The translations under genes and the position numbers were made by a program. Below the pieces are notes generated by a model. The model saw only the letters and a list, made by a program, of their open reading frames with translations. It was not told where the DNA came from and did not search any database. Below, in pieces: positions 1-9,232 of a stretch of 64,000 bases of DNA. The stretch's first letter is position 1. Each line of letters begins with the position of its first letter. This DNA is from CAXRDE01 sp964229355 (GTDB lineage: Bacteria > Cyanobacteriota > Sericytochromatia > UBA7694): positions 62,001 through 126,000 of the forward strand of contig CAXRDE010000004.1 in assembly GCA_964229355.1 (NCBI GenBank). The letters are read 5' to 3'.

Positions 1-100
1 GTAAAATGGCCTGGATGGATCGGGTAATCAGGGTATGGATGGGCCCCATCTCCTGAAGCTTTTCGAGCATCTCTTTCATGGTTTCGGGTAATTCACTCAA
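1..100 (-). CDS. Partial CDS, unknown protein (N-terminus only)
   Basis: Only the first 33 or so codons lie in the window; the gene runs off the left edge. A TTG at 98-100 overlaps the serS stop codon and opens a frame starting LSELPETMKEMLEKLQEMG; an in-frame ATG at 77-79 is the alternative start. The piece is amphipathic and rich in Glu, Met and Leu, which suggests a helix. No family is recognisable from so short a fragment. The overlap with serS suggests co-transcription. Confidence 0.45.
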   Translation of the reverse strand, partial: MSELPETMKEMLEKLQEMGPIHTLITRSIQAIL

Positions 101-1370
101 GGGTCTCTACGCCTCCTAAATATGCTTTGAGTACCTCAGGCACCTGAATGCTGCCGTCAGCCTGCTGGTAATTTTCAATCAATGCGGCCAGGGTGCGTCC
201 AATGGGCAAACCGGACCCGTTTAAAGTGTGTGGGTAAGCCGTGGGCGCACCGGGTTCAGGGCGGTAACGCAGCATGCCACGTCGGGCCTGAAAGTCGGTG
301 CAGTTACTACAAGAAGAGACTTCTCTGTATTTGCCCTGGCTGGGGAACCACACTTCAAGATCATAGGTTTTGGCGGCATTAAAGCCTGTGTCACCTGAGC
401 ACAATTGTACAACACGGTAGGGCAATTTTAAAGCTTGCAGCAAATACTCGGCGTCGGCCACCATCTTTTCGAGCTCTTCAAAGGAGCTTTCAGGGGGCAC
501 AATTTTGACCATTTCGACTTTGGCAAACTCATGAAGGCGAATAATTCCGCGGGTATCACGGCCTGCGGCACCGGCCTCGGCACGAAAACAGGGGGTGTGG
601 GCTGTGAAGTATTTGGGCAAATCGGTGGCTTCTAGAATTTCACCGCGGTACAGATTGGTGAGGGGAACTTCGGCCGTGGGAATTAAAAAGTAGTCTTTGA
701 AGTTGACCCCAAACAGGTCTTCTTCAAATTTGGGCAAGTTCCCGTTGGCGGTCATGGTGTCGCGGTTCACCAGGGTCGGTGGGGAGACTTCGGTATAACC
801 CCGTTGGGTATTGCTGTCCAGAAAAAAGTTGGCCATGGCGCGCTCTAATTTGGCACCCCAATTTTGCATGACTACAAAGCGCGCGCCGGCTAACTTAGCG
901 GCCCTTTCAAAGTCCATCATACCGTTGGCGACACCCAGTTCGTCGTGGGCTTTGGGTTCAAAATCAAAGGCGGTGGGTTCACCCACCACACGCACCACCA
1001 CATTGTCCTCTTCACTGCTGCCTTCAGGCACACTCTCATCTAAAATATTGGGAATATTGATCAGCAGGTTTTCCCGCTCCTGTTGGGTGGCCTGCATGCG
1101 CTCTTCGGTGGCTTTGAGTTCATCTCCCAGGTGTTTAACCGCAGCCATGGCTTCGCTGGCGTCTTGACCGGCCTTTTTGAGGTTGCCGATTTCTTTTGAG
1201 GCGGTATTGCGCTCCTGGCGCAGTTGATCCACGCGCATTTGGCATTCGCGGTGTTCGGTGTCTAGTGCGAGCAGTTGATCCACCACAGCGGGGTCTCCGC
1301 CCCGTTTTGCCTGAGAGTTTTTGAGTTGCTCCGGGTTGTGGCGTAAATTTTTAAGATCATGCATATCCAA
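93..1370 (-). CDS. serS: Seryl-tRNA synthetase
   Basis: Charges tRNA-Ser (and tRNA-Sec, where present) with serine in the cytoplasm, using ATP. At 425 residues it has the usual bacterial length. It begins MDMHDLKNLRHNPEQLK, followed by the long antiparallel coiled-coil arm at about residues 30-105 that grips the tRNA variable loop. The class II catalytic core follows. Motif 2 lies around FRAEAGAAGRDTRGIIRLHEF and motif 3 is GSGLPIGRTLAALIENYQ near the C-terminus. The TAEVPLTNLYRGE segment is typical of SerRS. It starts at ATG 1370 and its stop overlaps the start of the next, truncated gene. No T-box or other leader is visible in the short upstream gap. Confidence 0.97.
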   Translation of the reverse strand: MDMHDLKNLRHNPEQLKNSQAKRGGDPAVVDQLLALDTEHRECQMRVDQLRQERNTASKEIGNLKKAGQDASEAMAAVKHLGDELKATEERMQATQQERENLLINIPNILDESVPEGSSEEDNVVVRVVGEPTAFDFEPKAHDELGVANGMMDFERAAKLAGARFVVMQNWGAKLERAMANFFLDSNTQRGYTEVSPPTLVNRDTMTANGNLPKFEEDLFGVNFKDYFLIPTAEVPLTNLYRGEILEATDLPKYFTAHTPCFRAEAGAAGRDTRGIIRLHEFAKVEMVKIVPPESSFEELEKMVADAEYLLQALKLPYRVVQLCSGDTGFNAAKTYDLEVWFPSQGKYREVSSCSNCTDFQARRGMLRYRPEPGAPTAYPHTLNGSGLPIGRTLAALIENYQQADGSIQVPEVLKAYLGGVETLE

Positions 1371-1406
1371 AGTTCTCCTGAGTCGTGACTCGATATTGCC
1401 TCTAGT

Positions 1407-2450
1407 TTACATGAACCCTTGTTCAAGTTGTTCAAGTTGCTCGTGAAAGCGTTCGATCATGGCCTCTACCACATTGGCTTCAGCAAACTGGGCCACATGG
1501 AACAGGGCCGTGCCCTCTTCTACCAGGGGTAAATAGCTGATACCCACCAAAATGCCTGCAGTACGCGCTTTGACATTGGCAGCTCGTTCCCCGAAGGGAT
1601 CCGCCACATGGCCTAAAATATCTCCTTTTTTCACCCATTGCCCCAGTTGGGCCTGACTGCGCAGGACACCCCCCTGAGGTGAACGAATCCAGTAGCTGGA
1701 CCGCGAAATAACCGGCGGGCGCAGGGCCTTGCTGTGATCGGTTTTGGGGGCCTGGGGAAGCATTTGCAAATAGCGCATCACGCCCAAAATGCCTTTTACG
1801 CCGCCGCGGATGGCGGTTTCGTCGAAGCGTAGGGCTTCACCAGCTTCATACAATAATAAAGGAATGCCCCGTTGTTGTGCCGTATAGCGCATGGAGTTTG
1901 GGATGGTGGGGTTATCTAAGATCACGGGCACCTGGAAAGACTGGGCCAATTCTAAAATGCCTTCTTGATCTAAATCCACCCGAATCTGCGGTAAATTGCT
2001 GCGATGAATGGCCCCGGTGTGAAGGTCAATGCCGTGGGTGCACACCGATAGAACTTCATTCACAAATAAATGGGCGAGGCGGGCAGCCATGGAGCCCTTT
2101 TCAGAGCCGGGAAAGGAGCGGTTTAAGTCCCGGCGATCGGGCAGATAACGGCTGTGGTTGAGAAAACCATAGACATTAACCACAGGGGCCACCACCAGGG
2201 TGCCATGTATTTGACGCAATTGCTTGCGGGCCAGCAGGCGTGTGACAATTTCAACCCCGTTGATTTCGTCGCCGTGCACACAGGCACTCACCAGCAGCAC
2301 CGGGCCTTCTTTTTTGCCGTGAATAATCTCCAAAGGCAATTGGATTTGCTGGTGGTTATACAGGGTTCCTAAGGGCAGTTCAATGCGCCGCCGTTCACCG
2401 GGTTCTATCTGGTAACCGGCGATTTCAAAAGGTTCTCTAGCCTTTGGCAA
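1407..2450 (-). CDS. Succinylglutamate desuccinylase/aspartoacylase family protein
   Basis: Zinc-dependent deacylase/carboxypeptidase of the AstE/AspA (M14-like) fold, 347 residues. Zinc-ligand and catalytic motifs are visible: the HGDEINGVE block near residue 60 (His and Glu ligands), the NPRDLNR-like segment RRDLNRSFPG, and IDLHTG further on. The C-terminal third looks like a small beta-domain (GGVLRSQAQLGQWVKKGDILG), as in AstE-related proteins that carry a barrel-sandwich tail. It overlaps rimK by 14 bp and is the last gene of a rimB-rimK-aspartoacylase set. In that context (established for some proteobacteria) such enzymes act with RimK on glutamate chains or related small peptides. The exact substrate cannot be read from the sequence. 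Confidence 0.85.
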   Translation of the reverse strand: MPKAREPFEIAGYQIEPGERRRIELPLGTLYNHQQIQLPLEIIHGKKEGPVLLVSACVHGDEINGVEIVTRLLARKQLRQIHGTLVVAPVVNVYGFLNHSRYLPDRRDLNRSFPGSEKGSMAARLAHLFVNEVLSVCTHGIDLHTGAIHRSNLPQIRVDLDQEGILELAQSFQVPVILDNPTIPNSMRYTAQQRGIPLLLYEAGEALRFDETAIRGGVKGILGVMRYLQMLPQAPKTDHSKALRPPVISRSSYWIRSPQGGVLRSQAQLGQWVKKGDILGHVADPFGERAANVKARTAGILVGISYLPLVEEGTALFHVAQFAEANVVEAMIERFHEQLEQLEQGFM

Positions 2451-3345
2451 TCTGAGGTTTGCTCACTTTCAGGTAATCCTTTTCAATGAAGGCAATAATC
2501 TTACCGGCAATGTCTTTTTCGGTGGCCTTTTCAATACCCTGTAAACCCGGAGAGGAGTTAACTTCCATAATCAGGGGACCGTGATTTGAACGCAAAATGT
2601 CTACGCCCGCCACTTTAAGGCCCATGACTTTGGCCGCTCGCACCGCGGTAGAACGTTCCTCGGGGGTGATTTTAACGGCGTGGGCAGAGCCTCCGCGGTG
2701 CACATTCGAACGAAACTCGCCCTCTCGGCCCTTGCGCAGCATGGACCCCACCACTTTATCTCCCACCACAAAGCAGCGAATATCTGTACCTTCCGACTCA
2801 GCGATAAACTCTTGTACCAAAATATTGGCTTTGAGTCCTTGAAAAGCCTGAATCACGCTTTCGGCAGCGGATTTGGTTTCTGCCAACACCACGCCTAAAC
2901 CCTGGGTGCCTTCAATGAGCTTAATAATCACGGGGGGGCCGCCCACCATTTCTAAGACATGGTCAATGGCATGGGGAGAATTGGCAAAGGCGGTGACGGG
3001 CATGCCCAGGCCTTTGCGAGACAACAACTGCAAGGCGCGCAATTTGTCACGGGCCCTGACAATCGCCACGGAGTCATTGACACTGTAAACGCCCATCACT
3101 TCAAACTGACGCAGTACCGAAGAACCATAAAAAGTGGTGGATGTGCCCAGGCGGGGAATAATTGCGTCATAGCCCTGAAGCTCTTCGCCCCCCTTGTAAA
3201 ACACCTTGGGCCGGTGCGAGGTAATATTCATGTAGCACTTGGTGGGATCAATGACGTCCACCTTATGACCTCTGGTTTCACCGGCTTCCACCAGACGGCC
3301 GGTGGAGTAGTTGTTGGGTTCGCGAGACAAAATTGCAATATGCAT
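2437..3345 (-). CDS. rimK: RimK-type alpha-L-glutamate ligase (ATP-grasp)
   Basis: ATP-grasp ligase that adds glutamate residues to a C-terminus; the classical target is ribosomal protein S6. It has 302 residues, matching the family. It begins MHIAILSREPNNYSTGRLVEAGE, as in E. coli RimK. The ATP-grasp core shows PVIIKLIEGTQGLGV (ATP-binding lysine and glycine loop), QEFIAESEGTDIRCFVVG, and metal ligands in IMEVNSSPGLQGIE. It lies between the retropepsin-like gene (10 bp upstream) and the aspartoacylase-like gene (overlapping). This arrangement is known for rim operons in which ribosome modification is tuned. Whether S6 is the target here depends on its C-terminal sequence, which is not in the window. 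Confidence 0.93.
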   Translation of the reverse strand: MHIAILSREPNNYSTGRLVEAGETRGHKVDVIDPTKCYMNITSHRPKVFYKGGEELQGYDAIIPRLGTSTTFYGSSVLRQFEVMGVYSVNDSVAIVRARDKLRALQLLSRKGLGMPVTAFANSPHAIDHVLEMVGGPPVIIKLIEGTQGLGVVLAETKSAAESVIQAFQGLKANILVQEFIAESEGTDIRCFVVGDKVVGSMLRKGREGEFRSNVHRGGSAHAVKITPEERSTAVRAAKVMGLKVAGVDILRSNHGPLIMEVNSSPGLQGIEKATEKDIAGKIIAFIEKDYLKVSKPQIAKG

Positions 3346-3355
3346 GGAAACGGTA

Positions 3356-3808
3356 CTAATCTTTCTTATTGAGCTTTAATAAATGGCGGGCATCGGGTTG
3401 CACCACAATGCGCTGGCGCATGGCCTGACGTCCCAGCAACATGCGGAAGGCCATGTTTTCGCGAGAGGTTAGCGTGATTTGTATCGGCCATTGTTGATCG
3501 CCCATCACAATAGGTGTTTCGATAACATAACGCAGTTCTTTATGTCCCCCTGAGTCGGAAACGACCCGCTGGTCTACTACCAACGACTCACAGTAAAGCT
3601 CGGGATCTTGACTGTGACGGTCGGGGTGTAGCCCAAAGCGCACATAGGTTTGACCGTCCTTTTCAAAGGATTCTAAATCAAAACTATGAATGGCCGACGT
3701 TCTTGCCCCCGTATCGACTTTAACCTCAATGGCATCCACCCCAAGTTCGGGCAAAGCTGCCCATTCTTTCCACCCCACGCAGAGGCGTTTATTTTCGTCG
3801 CTTGTCAC
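3356..3808 (-). CDS. RimB-like retropepsin family (RimK/LysX-associated) protein
   Basis: Small protein of 150 residues of the family annotated as ATP-dependent zinc protease/RimB. The retropepsin-like active-site signature VDTGARTSAIHS is present at about residues 31-42, followed by FDLESFEKDG and the late conserved VSDSGGHKELRYVIET and NMAFRMLLGRQAM blocks. These fit the aspartic-protease-like fold (DTGA ... LLGR). The gene opens the rimB-rimK-aspartoacylase set and has no neighbour for about 100 bp upstream, so the operon promoter probably lies at 3809-3913. In proteobacteria RimB is reported to act on RimK-modified S6; that role is transferred here by family and context. Confidence 0.85.
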   Translation of the reverse strand: MTSDENKRLCVGWKEWAALPELGVDAIEVKVDTGARTSAIHSFDLESFEKDGQTYVRFGLHPDRHSQDPELYCESLVVDQRVVSDSGGHKELRYVIETPIVMGDQQWPIQITLTSRENMAFRMLLGRQAMRQRIVVQPDARHLLKLNKKD

Positions 3809-3913
3809 AAATTAAACCTTTTTGCATTATTCTAGTAAACTAACATATCTTTCTTAAGGCTGCACAGCGCCCTAAAAATATAGAGAGCATGGCATTTTAC
3901 CACTGTCGCCGTA

Positions 3914-4873
3914 TTAGCGTTCAACTTCGGTCTTAATTTTTGCTAAGATTTTTATGAAAGGGTCGGACTGGTCCACAAAGACGTTGTGAGACGCTTCGGG
4001 CACGGTGTAAAAGCTGGATTTCCCTAAAATACTGGAGAGTCTCTGAAGCGTCTCAGCATCAAATAAACCGTCTTCAGTGCCATAAATGCCAAATACCGGC
4101 AATTGCTTTGCGGTTTGGGCGAGCTGTTCTGTGAGATCCAACTGGGTATAGTGATCGTTGTGATAAAACCCCTGCACCGCGGTCTGGGGATTTTGGTAGG
4201 TCAGCTGGCGTTCGGCTGCAGCAGCTTGCTGATAAAGTTCTCGAGCCTGAGGGGTGGTGCGTTTTGGCGCATACAAACCACACTGCATTGCATGTGCAAA
4301 ACTGTAACCGCTATACTTTAAGCTTCCCGGATCCATGGCCTGCAATTGCTGTAAATAGCCCAGACCTTCGCTGTTTTTTTGGTCGGTGTAAAAAGCTTTG
4401 CAATGGCGGTGGATGGTCTGAAAGGTATCGGGGTAAGACAGCGGTGAACCCACCCAAATTAAAGCCCGCACCTGTTCGGGGTAAGCCTGGGCAAAATGAA
4501 GTCCCACGGTTCCGCCAAAACTGTGCCCTATCAGGTATGCCTGACGTAGCCCATAGGTCTGGTACAGGGTGCGCAGCTCTTCCGTGGCTGTTTGTAGCGA
4601 AATTTCAGCGTTGCGTTGGGGCGAGCGACCTTCGGCTTGCCGATCGTAGACAATCACGTAAAAACCCTGATTTGCAAGGGCCTGTGCGGTGCTTGCTTCA
4701 AACAAAACGCTGTTAAAGCCGGGACCCCCATGTAAAAAGATCAGACCGGGATCTGTGGGGTTGCCGTAGCTTTGGCTGTAGAGGGGGGCCTGAGCCAGAG
4801 CCGGCAAACTGAATAGCAGCAGGCAAAGGCTCAGCAGCCAGGATAACCCATAGGTGTTGTTTCTGAAAGACAT
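3914..4873 (-). CDS. Secreted alpha/beta-hydrolase
   Basis: 319-residue alpha/beta-hydrolase with an N-terminal signal peptide (LSWLLSLCLLLFSLPALAQA), so probably periplasmic or secreted. The oxyanion-hole motif HGGPG appears in FLHGGPGFNS and the nucleophile elbow is GHSFGG. An aspartate in GTEDGLFD and the final histidine in EASHNVFVD complete the triad. HGGPG is shared by prolyl aminopeptidases and related hydrolases, so a peptidase or esterase role is likely; the substrate is unknown. The gene follows the TPR gene on the same strand with a 2 bp gap, suggesting one transcript. Confidence 0.85.
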   Translation of the reverse strand: MSFRNNTYGLSWLLSLCLLLFSLPALAQAPLYSQSYGNPTDPGLIFLHGGPGFNSVLFEASTAQALANQGFYVIVYDRQAEGRSPQRNAEISLQTATEELRTLYQTYGLRQAYLIGHSFGGTVGLHFAQAYPEQVRALIWVGSPLSYPDTFQTIHRHCKAFYTDQKNSEGLGYLQQLQAMDPGSLKYSGYSFAHAMQCGLYAPKRTTPQARELYQQAAAAERQLTYQNPQTAVQGFYHNDHYTQLDLTEQLAQTAKQLPVFGIYGTEDGLFDAETLQRLSSILGKSSFYTVPEASHNVFVDQSDPFIKILAKIKTEVER

Positions 4874-4875
4874 TT

Positions 4876-7092
4876 TCAGAGCTCCTTAAATGCTTTTGCT
4901 TTTTTGAGAGCGGCCTCTGCAGCTTGTGCATTGCCCTGCTTTTGATAGGCTAAGCCCAGGTTGGTCCAGGCGTTGGGATAATTGGGACGTAATTGAACGG
5001 CTTTCTCTAAAAGGGGAACGGCTTTTTCGGGTTGTTCAAGCTCTAAAAAGAGCGAGCCCAGATTAAAGGCAATGACCGGCTCTTGAGGGGCAAGACTGAG
5101 TGCCTTCTCATAATATTCCAGGGCTTCATCAAAACGACTTTGCATCTGCAAGTGTTGGGCCAAATCGTTCAGGAGTGCAGCATTTTGGGGCTGTTGCGCT
5201 AAGGCATAGCGCAAATGATAGATCTTCAGTTGACGCTGTTTGCTTTCCTGGGCGGCCATATCGCTGTAGAGCGCCAAATAGTCCTGGTAAGTTTGCAGGG
5301 CCTCGGCGTGGCGTTCCAAACGACTATAGCTCAGGGCCAGGCCCTCGTAAGCCGTGCGGCGAAAAATGGGATCTTTGAGCTGCTGTTCAAAGAGTGGGAT
5401 CGCCTCGCGATAATTATGAGTATTCAGGTATGCCGTGGATAACATACTGTTAATGAAGTTCTCAGAAAAGTTGATTTTTTGAGGTGAATATAGCTGTTTT
5501 GCCGTTTTAAAATAGGCAATGGCTGCCGGATAATCCTTTTCGTACACCATGGCACTTAAACCCTGGTTAAAAGGCACAAAGGGATCTTCAGGGGCTGTTT
5601 TGCGCAAGTCCTGGAACAGGGCTTTCGCTTCTGCGCGGCGGGGGGAATCGTATAAAAGCATGGCTTTGGTAATTTTGAGCTGACGGTTTTCAGGGAAGCG
5701 AATTTCAGTGGCTTCCAGCAATTGTAAGGCCTTTTCCTTTTGATTAAGACCCAGCAAGAGACGGGCTGCGGACACCAGGTTATAAGGGTAATTATCCGAC
5801 AGACGAATCACCTGTTCGGTGTAGGCCAACGCCGCGGTGCGGTCGCCTTCTTCTAAGGCAATACCCGCAAGGACCAGTGGAATCCCCGGGTATTGGGGCA
5901 AGTCTCTCTGGGCTTCTAAGAGCAGTTTTTTAGACCACTCCCTGCGGGCGTTCCCCTGACTGTTTATGGGATCAAAGCTTTCAAAGAGTGACGCAGCGGA
6001 GAGATTAAACTTCAGCCAGGGATCTTCGGGGTTGACGCCCAGGGCTTTGAATTCCTTGAGAAGCTCGTCTACAGATACCTGAAACTGGGTTTGAATGAGA
6101 CGAATGTTTAAATAGACGTTGATGGCTTCTTCGCTTTGGGGGTTCAATTGCAGGGCGGCACGGGTCATTTTGAGGGCTTCATCCATTTCGCCCCGCAATT
6201 TATGCAGTCCGCCAGCTGCCAAATACACTTCTGAGAGCCTGGGTTTTAGTGCCATGGCCTTACGGATGTTTTCTTCAGCTAACCGCTCATGGTTCTGACT
6301 CGTGTTTTGGGGGTCGGGTGAGGTGGTTAAATGACTGTTTTCTAAGCTTGCAAAGCGCAAATGTAGGCGGGCCAGCCCCGCGTAAGCTTCGGCGTACTTG
6401 GGATCATAGGCTAAAGCCGCTTCAAAGTGCTTCTCGGCCTGCTCTAAATTGACCTTGCCCTCGTAGCGCAAATAGGTGAGCCCTTCGATATAAAGGCGGT
6501 GGGCTTCTGTGGAACTGGTGGTGGTCATGGCAGCGTTGACCTGAGACACTTCGGCGGGACTGGTCTTCACATCGAGCTGTTGAACCATGGTTTGGGCCAA
6601 ATCTTTTTGAAGCTTGAAAATTTGTGAAAAAGCTCCCTCCACCTGGGCTATACGTTGATTGTCAATTTTGCCGGTTTCTACATCCACAAAGCGTACATTG
6701 GCCTGCAATTGCTCGCCCATTTTTTGAAAAGACCCCACGGCCACCACATTAGCGCCTAACATTTTGCCAAGGGTCGGGGCACTTTGAGGATCTGCAAAGG
6801 CAGACTGACTAAACTGCTGCTCCTTGAGCAATTTGTCGATTTGGCTGCGTTCAATAATTTGTAGGGCCTTGACCTGGGTTAGACCCATGGTGAGGCTTTC
6901 GGCAAAACTTTGACTGAGCCAGGCATCCTGGTCTTGACGGGTAAGATTTTCAAAAGGTAAGACGACCACCCGCAGTGGCGTGGCAGAAACCGCCTGGGTC
7001 TGGCTATAAGCCTGGGTTTGTTGGGGTTGTACGACGGCCAACGTGAACTGCAGCATGCAGAGGCTTGTAAAAGCAGCAAAAACGTTTTTCAT
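4876..7092 (-). CDS. CsgG/FlgO-like plus TPR repeat protein, exported
   Basis: 738-residue protein with a signal peptide (about residues 1-28). A FlgO/CsgG-like domain at about residues 40-170 (LRVVVLPFENLTRQDQDAW, then AESLTMGLTQV and QIIERSQIDKLLKEQ) resembles proteins that sit at the periplasmic face of the outer membrane. The rest is a long series of tetratricopeptide repeats, clearest at about 215-300 and at the C-terminus (FDEALEYYEKALSLAPQEP, PEKAVPLLEKAVQLRPNYP). Such combinations usually act as assembly or scaffold factors. It is divergent from the ABC transporter gene at 7225 and is followed closely by the secreted hydrolase. No specific partner is evident. Confidence 0.8.
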   Translation of the reverse strand: MKNVFAAFTSLCMLQFTLAVVQPQQTQAYSQTQAVSATPLRVVVLPFENLTRQDQDAWLSQSFAESLTMGLTQVKALQIIERSQIDKLLKEQQFSQSAFADPQSAPTLGKMLGANVVAVGSFQKMGEQLQANVRFVDVETGKIDNQRIAQVEGAFSQIFKLQKDLAQTMVQQLDVKTSPAEVSQVNAAMTTTSSTEAHRLYIEGLTYLRYEGKVNLEQAEKHFEAALAYDPKYAEAYAGLARLHLRFASLENSHLTTSPDPQNTSQNHERLAEENIRKAMALKPRLSEVYLAAGGLHKLRGEMDEALKMTRAALQLNPQSEEAINVYLNIRLIQTQFQVSVDELLKEFKALGVNPEDPWLKFNLSAASLFESFDPINSQGNARREWSKKLLLEAQRDLPQYPGIPLVLAGIALEEGDRTAALAYTEQVIRLSDNYPYNLVSAARLLLGLNQKEKALQLLEATEIRFPENRQLKITKAMLLYDSPRRAEAKALFQDLRKTAPEDPFVPFNQGLSAMVYEKDYPAAIAYFKTAKQLYSPQKINFSENFINSMLSTAYLNTHNYREAIPLFEQQLKDPIFRRTAYEGLALSYSRLERHAEALQTYQDYLALYSDMAAQESKQRQLKIYHLRYALAQQPQNAALLNDLAQHLQMQSRFDEALEYYEKALSLAPQEPVIAFNLGSLFLELEQPEKAVPLLEKAVQLRPNYPNAWTNLGLAYQKQGNAQAAEAALKKAKAFKEL

Positions 7093-7224
7093 GGATGCAT
7101 CTCTTCCTGTGAAACTGTGTTTATTATACGCGGCTTGTCAAAAGCTGGCTTTTTGGCCCGGTTTCTGTACTATACTGACCCATACATTTTAAACGTCAAC
7201 GATTTCAACGCAAAGGTATACGCT

Positions 7225-9054
7225 ATGTCCCCCACTGTTCCCAAATCCCAGGCGATGGCTCAGCTTTTTCAATATGTGCAGCGGCGAGCCACCCTCTTCT
7301 GGTTTGCTTCGGGAACCTCTGTTTTAAACAAAATTTTGGATCTCATGCCCCCTTTGCTGGTGGGTTGGGTTATTGACTCGGTGAGTGGAACCCCGCCAGG
7401 CTGGATTCAGGCTTTTCCTGGGGTGGATACACCCCTGCGCATGGCCGTCTTCCTATCAGCGCTGGGGGTGGCGATTTTTGCCCTTGAAAGCATTTTTGAA
7501 TGGATGTACCAACGGGGATTTTTATCCCTGGCTCAGGAAGTGCAGCACGATTTACGGATGGATACTTACGCCAAGATCCAGGGACGTGAAATGGCGTTTT
7601 TTGAAAACCAGCGCATGGGAGAAACGCTGTCCATCTTGAATGACGATGTCAATCAACTGGAGCGCTTTTTAAACGCTGGCTTTAACGATTTATTGCAACT
7701 GGCCGTATTGTTTGTCTTTTCCCTGACGGTGTTGATGGGCACCTCCTGGGAACTCTCTTTAATCGGCCTGGTACCGATTCCGATTATTCTCATGGGCTCA
7801 TTTTACTATCAGCGCTTGATTGCCCCCCGTTACGATGCCGTGCGTCAAACGGTGGGTGGACTGAGCAGTCGCCTTGAGAATAATCTGGGAGGCATTCAGG
7901 TCATTCAAAGTTTTACCGCTGAGAAATTTGAACTGCAGCGGGTGCGTGAAAGTTCAGAGGCCTACAAAGCAGCCAATTTACACGCCATTTATCTTTCCGC
8001 TATATATATTCCCTTGATTCGTATGGCGATTGCGGTGGGCTTTGGCGGGATTTTGCTTCTGGGGGCCTACTGGGTTTTGCAGGGGAACGGCCGTTTAACG
8101 GTGGGTGAACTGGTGCTCTTTTCGATGTTGGTACAGCGCATGTTGTGGCCGCTCACCCGTTTGGGGCAAACCTTAGACCTTTATGAGCGGGCGCGCGCCA
8201 GTGCACAGCGGGTGTTTAACCTGCTAAATACCCCTTCCACCATCCAGAGCCCCCGGCCTGCGGCGAAACTGCCCCGAGCCAAAGGGCAGATTACCTTTAA
8301 AAACGTCTACTTTGGTTACCAGGCCGAACTTCCCATTCTCAAAGGCTTAAGCCTTTCAATTGAAGCGGGGGAGGTTATTGGTTTTGCAGGCACCACAGGG
8401 GCCGGTAAATCTACTCTCGTCAAACTTCTGCTGCGTTTGTATGACCCCAATCAGGGCGAAATCCTATTGGATGATCACCCCATCCGTTCCCTGCAATTGC
8501 AAAATCTGAGGCAGCAAATTGCCCTGGTCAGTCAAGATGTCTACTTGTTTCATGGCACCCTGCGCGAAAACATTGCCTATGGGCAAATGGACGCCAGTGA
8601 AGCTGAAATCGTTCAAGCGGCAAAACAGGCGGCACTCCATGATTTTATTCTGACCTTGCCTGAGGGGTACGATACCCTGGTGGGAGAGCGGGGCATTAAG
8701 CTTTCGGGGGGACAACGTCAGCGCCTGAGTATTGCACGGGCCCTGCTTAAAAATGCCCCTGTGCTGATTCTCGATGAAGCCACTTCGGCGGTGGATACGG
8801 AAACCGAGCGCACGATTCAACGGAATCTAAACCAACTGGTGGCCGGAAAAACCGCCTTGATCATTGCCCACAGGCTCTCTACCCTGCGTCAGGCAGATCG
8901 GATTTTGGTACTGCGAGACGGACAAATTGCGGAGTCAGGGAACCACGAAAGCCTCTTGTTAAAGGATGGCATTTATGCGGATCTGTGGCGAGTACAGCTG
9001 GGAGAACGCAGTGAACCTGCGCTCGCAAAACCAAAAATAGAAAAAATTGTTTAA
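7225..9054 (+). CDS. ABC transporter, fused permease-ATPase (exporter type)
   Basis: 609-residue half-transporter of the MsbA/multidrug exporter family. An N-terminal six-helix transmembrane domain (about residues 25-330) is followed by a nucleotide-binding domain: Walker A GTTGAGKST, Q-loop VSQDVYLF, signature LSGGQRQR, Walker B VLILDEATS and switch histidine in IIAHRLST. The frame is open further upstream (to 7018), but that stretch overlaps the divergent TPR gene. ATG 7225 (MSPTVPKSQAMAQLFQ) is therefore chosen. It probably dimerises and exports a lipid or hydrophobic compound. A weak -10 (TATACT, 7171-7176) lies upstream. Confidence 0.93.
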   Translation: MSPTVPKSQAMAQLFQYVQRRATLFWFASGTSVLNKILDLMPPLLVGWVIDSVSGTPPGWIQAFPGVDTPLRMAVFLSALGVAIFALESIFEWMYQRGFLSLAQEVQHDLRMDTYAKIQGREMAFFENQRMGETLSILNDDVNQLERFLNAGFNDLLQLAVLFVFSLTVLMGTSWELSLIGLVPIPIILMGSFYYQRLIAPRYDAVRQTVGGLSSRLENNLGGIQVIQSFTAEKFELQRVRESSEAYKAANLHAIYLSAIYIPLIRMAIAVGFGGILLLGAYWVLQGNGRLTVGELVLFSMLVQRMLWPLTRLGQTLDLYERARASAQRVFNLLNTPSTIQSPRPAAKLPRAKGQITFKNVYFGYQAELPILKGLSLSIEAGEVIGFAGTTGAGKSTLVKLLLRLYDPNQGEILLDDHPIRSLQLQNLRQQIALVSQDVYLFHGTLRENIAYGQMDASEAEIVQAAKQAALHDFILTLPEGYDTLVGERGIKLSGGQRQRLSIARALLKNAPVLILDEATSAVDTETERTIQRNLNQLVAGKTALIIAHRLSTLRQADRILVLRDGQIAESGNHESLLLKDGIYADLWRVQLGERSEPALAKPKIEKIV

Positions 9055-9126
9055 AAAAATCACGTTTAACAATACGCTTGTTTTGTGAGAGTTGCCTGCC
9101 TATTTGTCCGTTGAAAAACAATTTTG

Positions 9127-9202
9127 AACTTGAAATAATAAATCATTATGAAGTGTAAAAAATATTTTTCAAGTTGACAAATTTTAATACAATGGATTAA
9201 CG
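9127..9202 (+). promoter_or_regulatory. Fur-like box, inverted repeat and -35 element upstream of PepSY gene
   Basis: At 9132-9150 the sequence resembles the 19-bp Fur box; the right half AATCATTAT is exact and the left half is degenerate. It is flanked by 9-bp perfect inverted arms AACTTGAAA (9127-9135) and TTTCAAGTT (9167-9175). A consensus -35 TTGACA occupies 9174-9179 and overlaps the right arm. The -10 is unclear. Iron control of a PepSY membrane protein would fit the family. Confidence 0.45.
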
Positions 9203-9232
9203 TGAAGCTAAAAATAGGATTTGACCTTTATT

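Noticed and set aside
7018..7224. N-terminal extension of the ABC transporter
   Set aside because: It overlaps the divergent TPR gene and looks non-coding; the domain starts after ATG 7225.
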